Shown here: positions 35,801 through 43,179 of the stretch, piece by piece
Layout of the letters: each line of letters begins with the position of its first letter
Numbering within the stretch: position 1 is the stretch's first letter
Assembly (NCBI RefSeq): GCF_000981895.1
Contig: NZ_LATD01000021.1
Coordinates: 1-46,189, forward strand
Length of the DNA stretch: 46,189 bases
Direction of reading: 5' to 3'
Source: Streptomyces odonnellii
Lineage (GTDB): Bacteria; Actinomycetota; Actinomycetes; Streptomycetales; Streptomycetaceae
Program-made: the position numbers and the translations under genes
The notes under the pieces: model-generated
Seen by the model: only the letters and a program-made list of their open reading frames with translations
Told to the model about the DNA's origin: nothing
Databases searched by the model: none

Positions 35801-35879
35801 GGCGACAGGGGCGATCCGGCTCCAGGACCACGGCAACAAGGTCCGCTTCAGGAACCTGTGGGTCGAACCGCTGGACTGA
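32802..35879 (+). CDS. Secreted PA14-propeller-CBM-3-keto-disaccharide hydrolase protein
   Basis: Extracellular protein of 1025 aa; the GTG is chosen for the AGGAGG at 4 nt (the frame is open far upstream as a shadow). Order: signal peptide (MTGLLLAALVTGGLAAPAAGAE); PA14-like module (about 70-213: GNVDIPADGTYAFRLISDDG, SRLFIGDQQVIDHDG, VTLQWKPPGATEF); a PQQ-dehydrogenase/PVC-type propeller (about 255-575: MDWLPDGRLAVTTWGGSDNT, YVDGKLYVSEKHQLTELSDT, NGIGWGPEGELFVTDNQGGW, ITRISTGPDGAIYAGGLG); a beta segment (580-693); a CBM35/6-like module (about 700-830); and DUF1080/3-keto-disaccharide hydrolase (about 833-1025: FRLHAEFRVP, RGNSGVYLQERYEIQILDSF, KVRFRNLWVEPL). DUF1080 members cleave 3-keto-glycosides, so this protein may bind a glycan and cleave it after oxidation at C3. 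It sits beside a ROK gene and a sugar ABC operon. Confidence 0.9.
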   Translation: MQPHEYQSARRGRRGPRTMTGLLLAALVTGGLAAPAAGAETPAAAAAKAPTETRIPLDRRAPAELPPQEPGVTLRVFDIQSPLSELCDLKPAQTPNVDKLIPTVDWSSTDGFGFSDNFMSQIIGNVDIPADGTYAFRLISDDGSRLFIGDQQVIDHDGLHGAEPKDGEITLTPGYHALHIDHFDRGGEQQVTLQWKPPGATEFTLVPNSVLSTDAGVVRVTAPGRKECEGTYDTPGDGLPLTSVNPGYTLTDLRPEGFEPQVSAMDWLPDGRLAVTTWGGSDNTVGEVYLLDGVTGDTGPEKVAYKKVAGGLKEPMGIKYVDGKLYVSEKHQLTELSDTDGDDVTDTTRKVAAWPYGGNFHEFAFGLLYRDGYFYLNLSVAINYGGATTDPQPAANRGTTVKVNKETGEVSYLAGGLRTPNGIGWGPEGELFVTDNQGGWLPASKLVQVKQGRFFNHYTNPDGPFDDRTVTKPVLWLPQNEIANSPSTPMVVKKGTFAGQLLFGDVTYGGLQRADLEKVDGEYQGAVFRHTQGLEAGITRISTGPDGAIYAGGLGADGNWGQEGKLRFGLQKLAPNGTNVFDIKTMRATRDGFELTYTKPLSEETAAALTDGGYSVEQWRYVPTPAYGGPKVDEESLPVAAARISEDRRTVRLSIPGLKTDRVVHVRSPRPFSSADGEQLWSTEAWYTLNARPGPEDPVTSYDAESARLSGGADIDTEHAGYTGGGFVDGFGAQGATATFEVEVPAKGTYDVGLRYANGPHPFTGTKTIGAGVNGGQTRQISLPSTGAWNRWSTRTERFELRKGRNTISYTYRPEDTGHVNLDMIEVRARGSRIDLFSGGSVSSAWQHTDGRSVEWPRTADNSVEVCCGDIRTKQSFGDFRLHAEFRVPKLPPDVTGQDRGNSGVYLQERYEIQILDSFGVEKLAANEAAAIYNKKAADLNAATAPETWQTYDIVFRAARFDAAGNKTEDARITVVWNGTKVHDNVAVDGPTGSGDAESAATGAIRLQDHGNKVRFRNLWVEPLD

Positions 35880-35884
35880 CCTGA

Positions 35885-35980
35885 ACCGATCTGGACGGGC
35901 CCGGACCGGCCTTGGCCGATCCGGACCGGCTTCAGCCGATCTGGACGCGCTTCGGCCGTCCCGGGTCGCGTTCAGCCGAT
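35885..35980. repeat. Imperfect 20-bp tandem repeat array between convergent genes
   Basis: The unit GCCGATCCGGACCGGCTTCA (35915-35934) is followed by copies at 35935-35954 and 35955-35974, and by the start of another at 35975. A degenerate copy precedes it from 35885. It ends about 30 bp before the terminator hairpins. It does not code. Confidence 0.75.
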
Positions 35981-36007
35981 CGCCCCACGGTGCTCCAGCG
36001 GTACGCT

Positions 36008-36079
36008 GACGCTTCCCCCGGCCGGAGTCGACCGGGGGAAGCGTCGTGGGGCTGATCACGCCGCGCCCGGATCAGCCCC
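36008..36079. terminator. Two tandem perfect hairpins, bidirectional terminator
   Basis: Hairpin 1: GACGCTTCCCCCGG (36008-36021) with CCGGGGGAAGCGTC (36032-36045). Hairpin 2: GGGGCTGATC (36048-36057) with GATCAGCCCC (36070-36079). Both stems are perfect and lie between the convergent PA14 and ROK genes. Confidence 0.93.
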
Positions 36080-36113
36080 GGCCGAGCGCGGCGCAGCCCC
36101 GTCAAGCGCGACG

Positions 36114-37322
36114 TCAGGCCATCGCCCGCGCCAGCCGGCGGTCCACCTGCGACGGCGACATGGCCTGCTCGGCGGCGAGAATCCCCGCCCCGATGACCGC
36201 CGCGTTCTCGCCCGTACGGCTCGGCTCGATCCGCAGCACACGTGTGGCCAGCGGATGCGAGCGCCGGTACACCGCTTCCCGTACCCCGGCGAGGAGCTGG
36301 TCGTGCACCGCGGCGAGCGCGCCGCCGAGCACCACCGTGTCCGGGTTGAAGAAGTTCACCAGACCCGCCAGGACCTCGCCGACCGCCCGGCCCGCTTCAC
36401 GCACCATCCGTACGGCGTCCCGGTTGCCGGAGGCCACCAGCCGCACCACATCACTGCCCGACGCGGCGTCCAGTCCCAGACCGGCCAGTTTCGCCGCGAG
36501 CGCCGCTCCGCCCGCCACCGCCTCCAGACAGCCGGTATTGCCGCACCGGCACGGCTCCGCCTGGTCCCCGACCTGGATGTGCCCGATGTCGCCGGCACTG
36601 CCCTGGGCGCCGCGGTGGAGCCTGCCGTCGGCCACGATGCCGCAGCCGATGCCCGTACCGACCTTGATGTAGAGGAGGTAGCGGGTGTCGGGAAACGCAC
36701 GGCGCTGCTCGGCCAGCGCCATCACGTTCACGTCGTTGTCGACCAGCGCCCGCACCCCGAAGCGCGAGGCGAAGAACTCCGGGATCGGGTACTGGTGCCA
36801 GCCCGGCATGATCGGCGGATCGATGGGGCGGCCGGTCGAGAACTCGACAGGTCCCGGCACCCCGACGCCGATCGAGCGCAGTGTCCGCGGGTCCCGTCCC
36901 GTCTCTTTCAGCAGCGCCTGCAGCGTCCGCTCCACCCGGCGCAGCACCGCTTCCGGACCGTCCGCGATCGACAGCGGCTCGTTGTGCGTGGCCAGCATCG
37001 TTCCCGCGATGTCCGTCAGCGCCACCGCGCAGTGCGAGGCGCCGAGGTCCACACCGGCCACCAGGTGTCCGGCGGTGCGCAGTTGGAGCCGGCGCGGCGG
37101 ACGGCCTCCGGTCGAGTCGCCGGGGGCGGGGGCAGATTCGTCGACGAGGCCGTGCGCGATCAGAGCGTCGACGCGCTGGGAGACCGTGGAGCGGGCCAGT
37201 CCGGTGATCCGCGCGATGTCCGCGCGTGTCGTCACGGCTCCGGAACTGATCAGCGCCAGCACCTCGCCGGGCGAGTGTGCGGCGGAAACACTGTGGTCCG
37301 ACGGCACAGGCATGACAGTCAC
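36114..37322 (-). CDS. ROK-family transcriptional regulator
   Basis: Protein of 402 aa. An N-terminal winged helix (GEVLALISSGAVTTRADIAR, ITGLARSTVSQRVDALIAHG) is joined to a sugar-kinase-like ROK domain: LVAGVDLGASHCAVALTDI, GVGVPGPVEFSTG, ALVDNDVNVMALAEQR, YIKVGTGIGCGIVADGRLH, and the zinc signature GHIQVGDQAEPCRCGNTGCLE. The DNA-binding domain and family type (NagC/XylR/Mlc-like) point to a sugar-responsive repressor rather than a kinase. The GTG at 37322 is used; an ATG three codons later is equally possible. It is divergent from a sugar ABC transporter operon with two palindromes in the 156-bp gap, so it almost certainly controls that operon and perhaps the convergent PA14/DUF1080 gene. 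The inducing sugar is unknown. Confidence 0.94.
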   Translation of the reverse strand: MTVMPVPSDHSVSAAHSPGEVLALISSGAVTTRADIARITGLARSTVSQRVDALIAHGLVDESAPAPGDSTGGRPPRRLQLRTAGHLVAGVDLGASHCAVALTDIAGTMLATHNEPLSIADGPEAVLRRVERTLQALLKETGRDPRTLRSIGVGVPGPVEFSTGRPIDPPIMPGWHQYPIPEFFASRFGVRALVDNDVNVMALAEQRRAFPDTRYLLYIKVGTGIGCGIVADGRLHRGAQGSAGDIGHIQVGDQAEPCRCGNTGCLEAVAGGAALAAKLAGLGLDAASGSDVVRLVASGNRDAVRMVREAGRAVGEVLAGLVNFFNPDTVVLGGALAAVHDQLLAGVREAVYRRSHPLATRVLRIEPSRTGENAAVIGAGILAAEQAMSPSQVDRRLARAMA

Positions 37323-37370
37323 CCTAGGGACGACTTCCGCTGCTCACAAGGCATTCCCCGTTCGCCGGTC

Positions 37371-37446
37371 GGACTAAGTCCCTGGCAACTCCCCGGAAAA
37401 CAAAGCCCCTTGGGCCCTTGACAGGTCAAAGGTGAGTCACCACATT
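37371..37446. promoter_or_regulatory. ABC-operon promoter with two palindromes
   Basis: GGACT-A-AGTCC (37371-37381) is a perfect 11-bp palindrome. TTGAC-AG-GTCAA (37418-37429) is a second, and contains a consensus -35 TTGACA (37418-37423) followed after 17 bp by CACATT (37441-37446), a plausible -10. The ATG is at 37479. A repressor bound at 37418 would occlude the -35; the divergent ROK protein is the likely binder. Confidence 0.65.
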
Positions 37447-37478
37447 GCACTGCAGACCGCTGACCGAGGAGCCGGCTG

Positions 37479-38969
37479 ATGCTGACCATGCAAGGCGTGT
37501 CCAAAAGCTTCATGGGGGTGCGGGTGCTCCATGATGTGACGCTCGACCTCGAACCGGGTGAAGTGCACGCGCTGGTGGGCGAGAACGGCGCCGGCAAGTC
37601 CACCCTGATGAAGATCCTGGCCGGCGAACACACCCCCGACACCGGCACCATCACGATCGACGGCACCGCGCACGCCTTCACGCATCCGGCGCAGGCACGG
37701 GACTCCGGAATCGGCATAATCCACCAGGAGTTCGCACTCCTTCCGTACCGCACGGTCGCCGAGAACGTCTTCCTCGGCCGTGAACCGGTCCGCCGCGGAC
37801 TCGTCGACCGCAGAGCCATGGAGCGCCGCACCGCCGAACTCCTCGCCGAGATCGACGTGACCGGCATCACCGCGTCCATGCTTGTCAGGGACCTGCCAGT
37901 CGCACGCCAGCAGATCGTCGAGATCGCCAAAGCACTCGCCTCCGACGTGCGGGTCCTCGTCATGGACGAACCCACCGCGCCCCTCGCCGACCACGAGAGC
38001 GAACGACTCGCGGCGCTCGTACGCAGGCTCACCGCGCGGGGCCTCGGCATTCTCTACATCTCGCACCGTCTGCCGGAGGTCTTCGGCCTGTCCCGGCGCA
38101 TCACGGTTCTCAAGGACGGCCGCCGCGTGGCCACACTGCGTACCGCCGACACCGACGCCGACGAGGTGGTGCGGAGCATGGTCGGGCGCGAGCTGACCGC
38201 CTACTACCCGCCGCGTGCCCGCCCGGAGGAGATCGGCGCGGAACGGCTCACGGTCTCCGGCGGCGGCAATGACCGTATCCGTGACATCGACCTGACCCTG
38301 CGGGCGGGAGAGGTCGTCGGCATCGCCGGCCTCCAGGGGTCCGGGCGTACCTCACTGGCGCGCGCCCTGTTCGGCGCGACCCCGTTCACCACGGGCGCCA
38401 TGACCGTCGGCGGCAGACCGCTGCGGCCCCGCCGCCCGCGCCAGGCCATCCGCGCCGGCATCGCGCTGGTCACCGAGGACCGCAAGACGGAGGGCCTCGC
38501 GCTGCACCAGTCCGTACGGGACAACGCGCTGCTCGTCACCCGGGCCGTCCCCCCACGCGGCGGACCGCCCACCGGCCGGGAGATCACGGCGCTCCTCGAA
38601 CGCGTGCGCCTCCAGGCCCGTGGCGAGGACCAGCAGGCGCTCTATCTCTCGGGCGGCAACCAGCAGAAGGTCGTCATCGCCAAGTGGCTCGCGGCCCGGC
38701 CCCAGGTGCTCCTGTTCGACGAGCCGACCCGCGGTGTCGACGTCGGCGCCAAGGCCGCCGTCCACACCCTCGTACGGGAACTCGCCCGTGAAGGACTCGC
38801 CGTACTGATCATCTCCTCCGAACTCCCCGAGCTGATCGGCATGAGCGACCGGATCCTTGTGATGTCCGAGGGCCGCCTCGTGGGCGCATTACCCGCCGGC
38901 GCGGACGAGGAGAGCATCATGCGGCTCGCCACCGGCGGCCGCCGGGGCGGACAGAAGGACGCCGCGTGA
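37479..38969 (+). CDS. Sugar ABC transporter ATP-binding protein (RbsA/MglA type), TTA codon
   Basis: Protein of 496 aa with two fused nucleotide-binding domains. Domain 1 has Walker A VGENGAGKSTLMKILAG, Q-loop IIHQEFALLP, signature-equivalent RDLPVARQQIVEIAKALA and Walker B VLVMDEPTAPL. Domain 2 has a degenerate Walker A (IAGLQGSGRTSLARALFG), a good signature LSGGNQQKVVIAKWL and Walker B VLLFDEPTRGVDVG. The degenerate second Walker A is normal in the ribose/galactose class. It energises import of a monosaccharide or small sugar through the two permeases that follow. GGAG lies 7 nt before the ATG; its stop overlaps the first permease start by 4 bp. Codon 471 (38889-38891, LVGALPAG) is TTA, implying bldA dependence. 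No effector domain. Confidence 0.96.
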   Translation: MLTMQGVSKSFMGVRVLHDVTLDLEPGEVHALVGENGAGKSTLMKILAGEHTPDTGTITIDGTAHAFTHPAQARDSGIGIIHQEFALLPYRTVAENVFLGREPVRRGLVDRRAMERRTAELLAEIDVTGITASMLVRDLPVARQQIVEIAKALASDVRVLVMDEPTAPLADHESERLAALVRRLTARGLGILYISHRLPEVFGLSRRITVLKDGRRVATLRTADTDADEVVRSMVGRELTAYYPPRARPEEIGAERLTVSGGGNDRIRDIDLTLRAGEVVGIAGLQGSGRTSLARALFGATPFTTGAMTVGGRPLRPRRPRQAIRAGIALVTEDRKTEGLALHQSVRDNALLVTRAVPPRGGPPTGREITALLERVRLQARGEDQQALYLSGGNQQKVVIAKWLAARPQVLLFDEPTRGVDVGAKAAVHTLVRELAREGLAVLIISSELPELIGMSDRILVMSEGRLVGALPAGADEESIMRLATGGRRGGQKDAA

Positions 38970-39982
38970 CCGCGACCGGTCCCGGGCCGCTCGCCCCGCC
39001 CCGGGCCACCGCCCGTACACGCGGATCACGGCTCGGCGATCCCGTCGCCGGTGTCTGGCTCGCGGTGCTGTCCGTCACCGTCCTCGGCTGGATCGTCGTC
39101 GCGGCCCGTGGCGGGGACTTCCTCACCACCACCAATGTGGTCACGATCCTGCAGAACAGTGTCGCGCTCGGCCTGGTCGCGGTCGGCCAGTCCGCCGTCA
39201 TCCTCACCGGCTCGCTGGACCTGTCGGTCGCGTATCTCATCAGCCTCGGCACACTCGTCGCCGCGGAGACCATGGCGAGCGGCGGCGTCGTGACGGCCGT
39301 GATCGCCGTCCTCGCCCTGTCGGCCGCGGTCGGGCTAGCCAACGGACTGGTCGTCACCGGCCTGAAGGTCAACGCGTTCATCGCCACGCTCGGCACGGCG
39401 TTCATCCTGCGCGGCTGGATCGAGGACAACTACACCGGCCCCGCCGGGAAGGTACCGGCCTCCTTCCAGCACCTCGGCTACGACCGTGTCGGCCCGGTCC
39501 CCGTCTCGGTGTTCCTCCTCGCGGCGGTGGCCGGCGCGGTGTGGTTCATCACCCGCCGTACCCGGCTGGGCCATCACATGTACGCGACCGGCGGCGACGA
39601 GCACGCCGCCCGGCTCTCGGGCGTACGCACGCGCCGTACCGTCGTCGTCGCGCATGTCATCTGCTCCCTGTGCGTGGGCGCCGCCGCGCTCTTCCTCGCG
39701 GCGCGCCTCGGCGCGGGAGCGCCCTGGGCGGGTACGGAGGCCCGCTACGACCTCGAATCGATCGCCGCGGTGGTCCTCGGCGGCACCGCGCTGGCCGGGG
39801 GTCGCGGCGGAGTGACGGGGACTCTCGGCGGGGTCCTCGTCCTCGCCGTTCTCGACAGCGTCTTCAACCAGCTCGCCGTCGACCCGTTCTTCAAGAACGT
39901 GCTCCGCGGTGTCGTCATCATCGCGGCCGTCGCCGTCTACGCCCGGCCCCGCCGTGCCGCGAAGGGAAGGCCGACCGCATGA
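38966..39982 (+). CDS. Sugar ABC transporter permease 1 (RbsC-like)
   Basis: Inner-membrane protein of 338 aa with about eight to ten hydrophobic segments. It carries the family hallmarks LVAVGQSAVILTGSLDLSVA, GLKVNAFIATLGTAFILRGW, MYATGGDEHAARLSGVRTRR and IAAVVLGGTALAGGRGGVTGTLGGVLVL. It forms the translocation pore with the second permease. It starts with GTG inside the stop region of the ATPase gene (4-bp overlap) and ends with a 4-bp overlap (ATGA) into permease 2. Its substrate follows the operon's binding protein, a sugar of unknown identity. Confidence 0.95.
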   Translation: MTATGPGPLAPPRATARTRGSRLGDPVAGVWLAVLSVTVLGWIVVAARGGDFLTTTNVVTILQNSVALGLVAVGQSAVILTGSLDLSVAYLISLGTLVAAETMASGGVVTAVIAVLALSAAVGLANGLVVTGLKVNAFIATLGTAFILRGWIEDNYTGPAGKVPASFQHLGYDRVGPVPVSVFLLAAVAGAVWFITRRTRLGHHMYATGGDEHAARLSGVRTRRTVVVAHVICSLCVGAAALFLAARLGAGAPWAGTEARYDLESIAAVVLGGTALAGGRGGVTGTLGGVLVLAVLDSVFNQLAVDPFFKNVLRGVVIIAAVAVYARPRRAAKGRPTA

Positions 39983-40986
39983 CCACGGCAACCGTCACCC
40001 GCCACGGCAAGCACGTCCTACGGGCGCTGGGCACCGGCGCTCCCGTCTTCGTACTCCTCGCGGTAGTGCTCGCCGCGCTGGCCCTCACCGATCCCGGCTT
40101 CTACGAACCCGACAGCTTCCTCTCCTTCGTCAAACGCGCCGCGCCCCTCGTGATCCTCGCCGCCGGCCAGTATCTGGTCATCGTCTGCGGCGAGTTCGAC
40201 CTCTCCGTGGGGGCGGTCGTCACCGCGGGCGTTGTGGTCGCCGCCGAGTTGTACGGCTCGTTCCCCGACGCTCCCTGGCCGCTCGTCACCGCTCTGCTGC
40301 TCGTCGCGGGCGGAGTGATCGGAGGTGTCAACGGGCTGATCACCACAGCTCTGCGTGTGCCGTCGTTCATCACCACCCTCGGCATGATGCTGATCCTGGA
40401 AGGCGCGGTCTTCTTCTGGACCGGCGGCTCCCCGCAGGGCGCGCTGCCGGCCGCCTTCCGCCAGCTCGGGCGCGGCTCGGCGTTCGGCTGGCTGCCATGG
40501 GCCGTGATCGTCTGCCTTGTCGCCGGTGCCGCGGCCATGCTGCTGATGCGCTCGGACTTCGGCCGTACGCTCGTCGCCACCGGTGACAGCGAACGTACGG
40601 CGGCCCTCGCCGGGGTACGTGTCGCCCGGGCCCGGATCATCGCCTTCGTCCTCTCCGGGGTCGCCGCGGCGACCGCCGCGGTCCTGGTCGGCGGCTTCTC
40701 GGGGGTCTCCGCCCAGGCGGGCAGGGGCTACGAGTTCGAGGCCATCACGGCCGTGGTCCTCGGCGGAGTCGTACTGGGCGGCGGGCGGGGCTCCATCGTC
40801 GCTGCCATGGCCGGCGCCTTCTCGTTGCAGGCGCTGTTCACCCTGCTCAACCTCCAGGGCGTCTCGGGCGCGCTGGAGTCCACCGTCCAAGGATGCATCG
40901 TCATTGCCGCCGTCGGGCTGGGAGCCGCCGACTGGTCCCGGCTGCGCCGCCGACGTACGAACCCCTCGGAAGGACAACCCTTATGA
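39979..40986 (+). CDS. Sugar ABC transporter permease 2 (RbsC-like), ends in a TTA codon
   Basis: Protein of 335 aa from the ATG at 39979, overlapping the previous stop by 4 bp (the frame is open upstream as a shadow). Hallmarks are APLVILAAGQYLVIVCGEFD followed by LSVGAVVTAG, ALRVPSFITTLGMMLILEGA, LVATGDSERTAALAGVRVAR, and FEAITAVVLGGVVLGGGRGSIVAAMAGAFSLQALFTLLNLQG. The last sense codon is TTA (40981-40983), directly before TGA and overlapping the ATG of the binding-protein gene, so bldA could influence both termination here and re-initiation there. It pairs with permease 1 to form a heterodimeric pore. Confidence 0.95.
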   Translation: MTTATVTRHGKHVLRALGTGAPVFVLLAVVLAALALTDPGFYEPDSFLSFVKRAAPLVILAAGQYLVIVCGEFDLSVGAVVTAGVVVAAELYGSFPDAPWPLVTALLLVAGGVIGGVNGLITTALRVPSFITTLGMMLILEGAVFFWTGGSPQGALPAAFRQLGRGSAFGWLPWAVIVCLVAGAAAMLLMRSDFGRTLVATGDSERTAALAGVRVARARIIAFVLSGVAAATAAVLVGGFSGVSAQAGRGYEFEAITAVVLGGVVLGGGRGSIVAAMAGAFSLQALFTLLNLQGVSGALESTVQGCIVIAAVGLGAADWSRLRRRRTNPSEGQPL

Positions 40987-42224
40987 CAGCGCCCCGCCCC
41001 CTGCGCGGACGTCCGCTCCGCGTACGCGCCCTCGTCCCGGCCGCCGCCCTGCTGGCGACGGGTCTCCTCGCGTCCTGTACGAGCGACGCACCACCGGACG
41101 CGCCGGCCGCCCCCGGCAGCACGGCCGCCACGGCGGACGGTCCCGGCAGCGGCGGACAGTCGGAGTTCTTCGAACAGGCCGAGTACGAACGTCAGTTGGC
41201 CCTCGCGAAGGAGCAGCCGCAGGGACCCGCCGACAAGCCGTGGGAACAGATGCTCCGGCCCGAGTTCACCGACACCACGCGATACAAGAAGGACACGGCG
41301 GGCGGTGTCCATCTCTGCTTCTCCAACGCCGGTGTCTTCAACCCCTGGCGCCAGGTCGGCCTGAAGAACATGAGGGCGGAAGTCGGACTGCACAAGGAGA
41401 TCACCGAGTTCACCGTTCTCGACGCGCAGGGCAAGGACGACAAGCAGATCTCCGACATCCAGGAACTCACCGGCAAGGGCTGCGACGCCCTGATCGTCTC
41501 CCCGAACACCACGGCCACGCTCACCCCCGCCGTCGAGCAGGCCTGCGCCGAGGTGCCGGTCATCGTCTTCGACCGCGGTGTGGAAACGGACTGCGCGGTC
41601 ACATTCGTCAATCCGGTCGGAGGCTACGCGTACGGGGCGGTCGCCGCGGATTTCCTGGTCGAGAAGGTCAAGCCCGGGGGCAAGATCCTGGCCCTGCGCA
41701 TCTCGCCCGGTGTGGATGTGCTGGAGACCCGCTGGTCGGCCGCGGAGGTCGCCTTCGACAAGAGTGAACTCGACGTCGTCGACGTGAAGTTCACGGACGG
41801 TGACCCGGCCAAGACCAAGTCGGTCGTCACCGACGCGCTGACCCGGCACGGCGGCATCGACGGTGTGTGGATGGATTCCGGCGCCACCGCCGTGGCCGCG
41901 GTGGAGGCGTTCGAGGACGCGGGTCAGGACGTACCACCCATCACCGGCGAGGACCAGCAGGACTTCCTCCAGGCGTGGCAGGACAAGAAGCTCACCGCGA
42001 TCGCCCCGGCGTACCCGACGTTCCAGTGGCGTACCCCGGTCATAGCCGCTCTGAAGATCCTTCAGGGGCAGCAGGTCCCCAAGGAGTGGAAGCTCCCGCA
42101 GCCCTCCGTCACCGAGGACACCCTCGACGAGTATCTCCGGCCGGGCATGCCTCCGCTGCACTACGCGATGTGCGGCTGCGCGGATCTGCCCGGGTTCCCC
42201 GAGGACTGGGGAGGCAAGGGATGA
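40983..42224 (+). CDS. Sugar-binding lipoprotein (PBP-I fold) of the ABC transporter
   Basis: Protein of 413 aa. The ATG overlaps the permease stop by 4 bp with AAGGA upstream. The signal peptide ends in the lipobox LLASC (C32). After a Gly/Ala-rich linker, the PBP-I domain begins around residue 105 (GGVHLCFSNAGVFNPWRQVG) and includes DIQELTGKGCDALIVSPNTT, VIVFDRGV, FVNPVGGYAYGAVAADFLVE, GGKILALRISPGVD and LTRHGGIDGVWMDSGATAVA. It captures the sugar at the membrane surface and hands it to the permeases. The C-terminus has extra Cys residues (MCGCADLPGF). It overlaps the next gene by 4 bp. The ligand cannot be read from sequence. Confidence 0.94.
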   Translation: MTAPRPLRGRPLRVRALVPAAALLATGLLASCTSDAPPDAPAAPGSTAATADGPGSGGQSEFFEQAEYERQLALAKEQPQGPADKPWEQMLRPEFTDTTRYKKDTAGGVHLCFSNAGVFNPWRQVGLKNMRAEVGLHKEITEFTVLDAQGKDDKQISDIQELTGKGCDALIVSPNTTATLTPAVEQACAEVPVIVFDRGVETDCAVTFVNPVGGYAYGAVAADFLVEKVKPGGKILALRISPGVDVLETRWSAAEVAFDKSELDVVDVKFTDGDPAKTKSVVTDALTRHGGIDGVWMDSGATAVAAVEAFEDAGQDVPPITGEDQQDFLQAWQDKKLTAIAPAYPTFQWRTPVIAALKILQGQQVPKEWKLPQPSVTEDTLDEYLRPGMPPLHYAMCGCADLPGFPEDWGGKG

Positions 42225-43087
42225 CCCGGTTCCCGCTCGGCGCCAACCCCTGGATCTGGCACTCCCCCGTCGGGAACTCCGCCCTCGCCGAGGTCCTTCC
42301 GAGGCTGGCCGGCTGGGGTTTCGACTGCGTCGAACTGCCGCTGGAACAGGCCGGGGACTGGGATCCCGCGGCCACCGCCAAGCTCTTGGACGCGACCGGG
42401 CTCGCCCCTGCGGCCGTGATCGCGGTCATGCCGCCCGACCGGAATCTCGTACGGACCGATCCGGGAACCGTACGGGCCACCCAGGACTATCTGCGGCGGT
42501 GCGTCGACGCGGCCCACGCGGTGGCGGCTCCCGTCGTCGCCGGTCCGGTCTACACGGCTGTCGGACGCACCTGGCGGATGACCGCCGCGGAACGGGCCGC
42601 AGCCTGCGCGGAGTTGAGGGAGAACCTCGCGCCCGTCGTCGGCCACGCGCGAGCCGCGGGCGTACGGATCGGGGTCGAGCCGCTCAACCGGTACGAGACC
42701 GCCCTGCTCAACACCGTCGGCCAGACCCTCACCGCGCTCGACGGCCTCGACGACTCGGTCATCGGGGTCGCCCTCGACACCTACCACCAGAACATCGAGG
42801 AGCGCGGTCTGCCCGATGCCGTACGCGAGGCCGGCTCCCGCATCGTCCACGTGCAGGTGTGTGCCAACGACCGTGGCACTCCCGGAGCCGACCATCTGGA
42901 CTGGGCCGGGTTTCTCACCGCGCTGGACATGAGCGGCTACCGAGGTGCGCTGTGCATCGAGTCGTTCACCGCGCACAACGACACGATCGCCGTCGCCGCG
43001 TCCGTGTGGCGCCCGCTCGCCCCCACTCAGGACGGGATCGCGACCGAGGGCCTGGCCTTCCTCCGCCGGGCTCTCGGCAGTCCCTGA
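42221..43087 (+). CDS. Sugar phosphate isomerase/epimerase (TIM barrel)
   Basis: Protein of 288 aa, AP-endonuclease-2-like TIM barrel. The metal ligands expected of tagatose/psicose 3-epimerases and IolE/IolI relatives are visible: Glu in RIGVEPLNRYET, Asp in GVALDTYHQNIEE, His in RIVHVQVCANDRGTPGADHLDW, and Glu in GALCIESFTAHN. NDRGTPG is the substrate-loop signature. It probably isomerises or epimerises the imported sugar or 3-keto-sugar in the cytoplasm. The ATG overlaps the stop of the binding-protein gene by 4 bp, so it belongs to the operon. A short tandem-repeat gap separates it from the ThuA gene. Confidence 0.92.
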   Translation: MTRFPLGANPWIWHSPVGNSALAEVLPRLAGWGFDCVELPLEQAGDWDPAATAKLLDATGLAPAAVIAVMPPDRNLVRTDPGTVRATQDYLRRCVDAAHAVAAPVVAGPVYTAVGRTWRMTAAERAAACAELRENLAPVVGHARAAGVRIGVEPLNRYETALLNTVGQTLTALDGLDDSVIGVALDTYHQNIEERGLPDAVREAGSRIVHVQVCANDRGTPGADHLDWAGFLTALDMSGYRGALCIESFTAHNDTIAVAASVWRPLAPTQDGIATEGLAFLRRALGSP

Positions 43088-43096
43088 CCTGCGCCT

Positions 43097-43142
43097 CCTC
43101 GATCGGTACCGCCTCGATCGGTATCCACCTTGATCAGTACCG
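43097..43142. repeat. Three tandem 15-16-bp repeats before the ThuA gene
   Basis: CCTCGATCGGTACCG (43097-43111), CCTCGATCGGTATCCA (43112-43127) and CCTTGATCAGTACCG (43128-43142) lie head to tail in the 92-bp gap between the epimerase and ThuA genes. They could be a multi-site regulator target or an mRNA-processing element; no promoter hexamers were seen in the gap. Confidence 0.8.
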
Positions 43143-43179
43143 CACCCGCACACCGAACCCCCTCCAGAGAGGACCGGTC

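Noticed and set aside
22115..36079. CRISPR-like or phage attachment repeats
   Set aside because: The inverted repeats here are isolated terminators or operators, and the tandem arrays lack spacers; no integrase, transposase, tRNA or att-type direct repeats were found.
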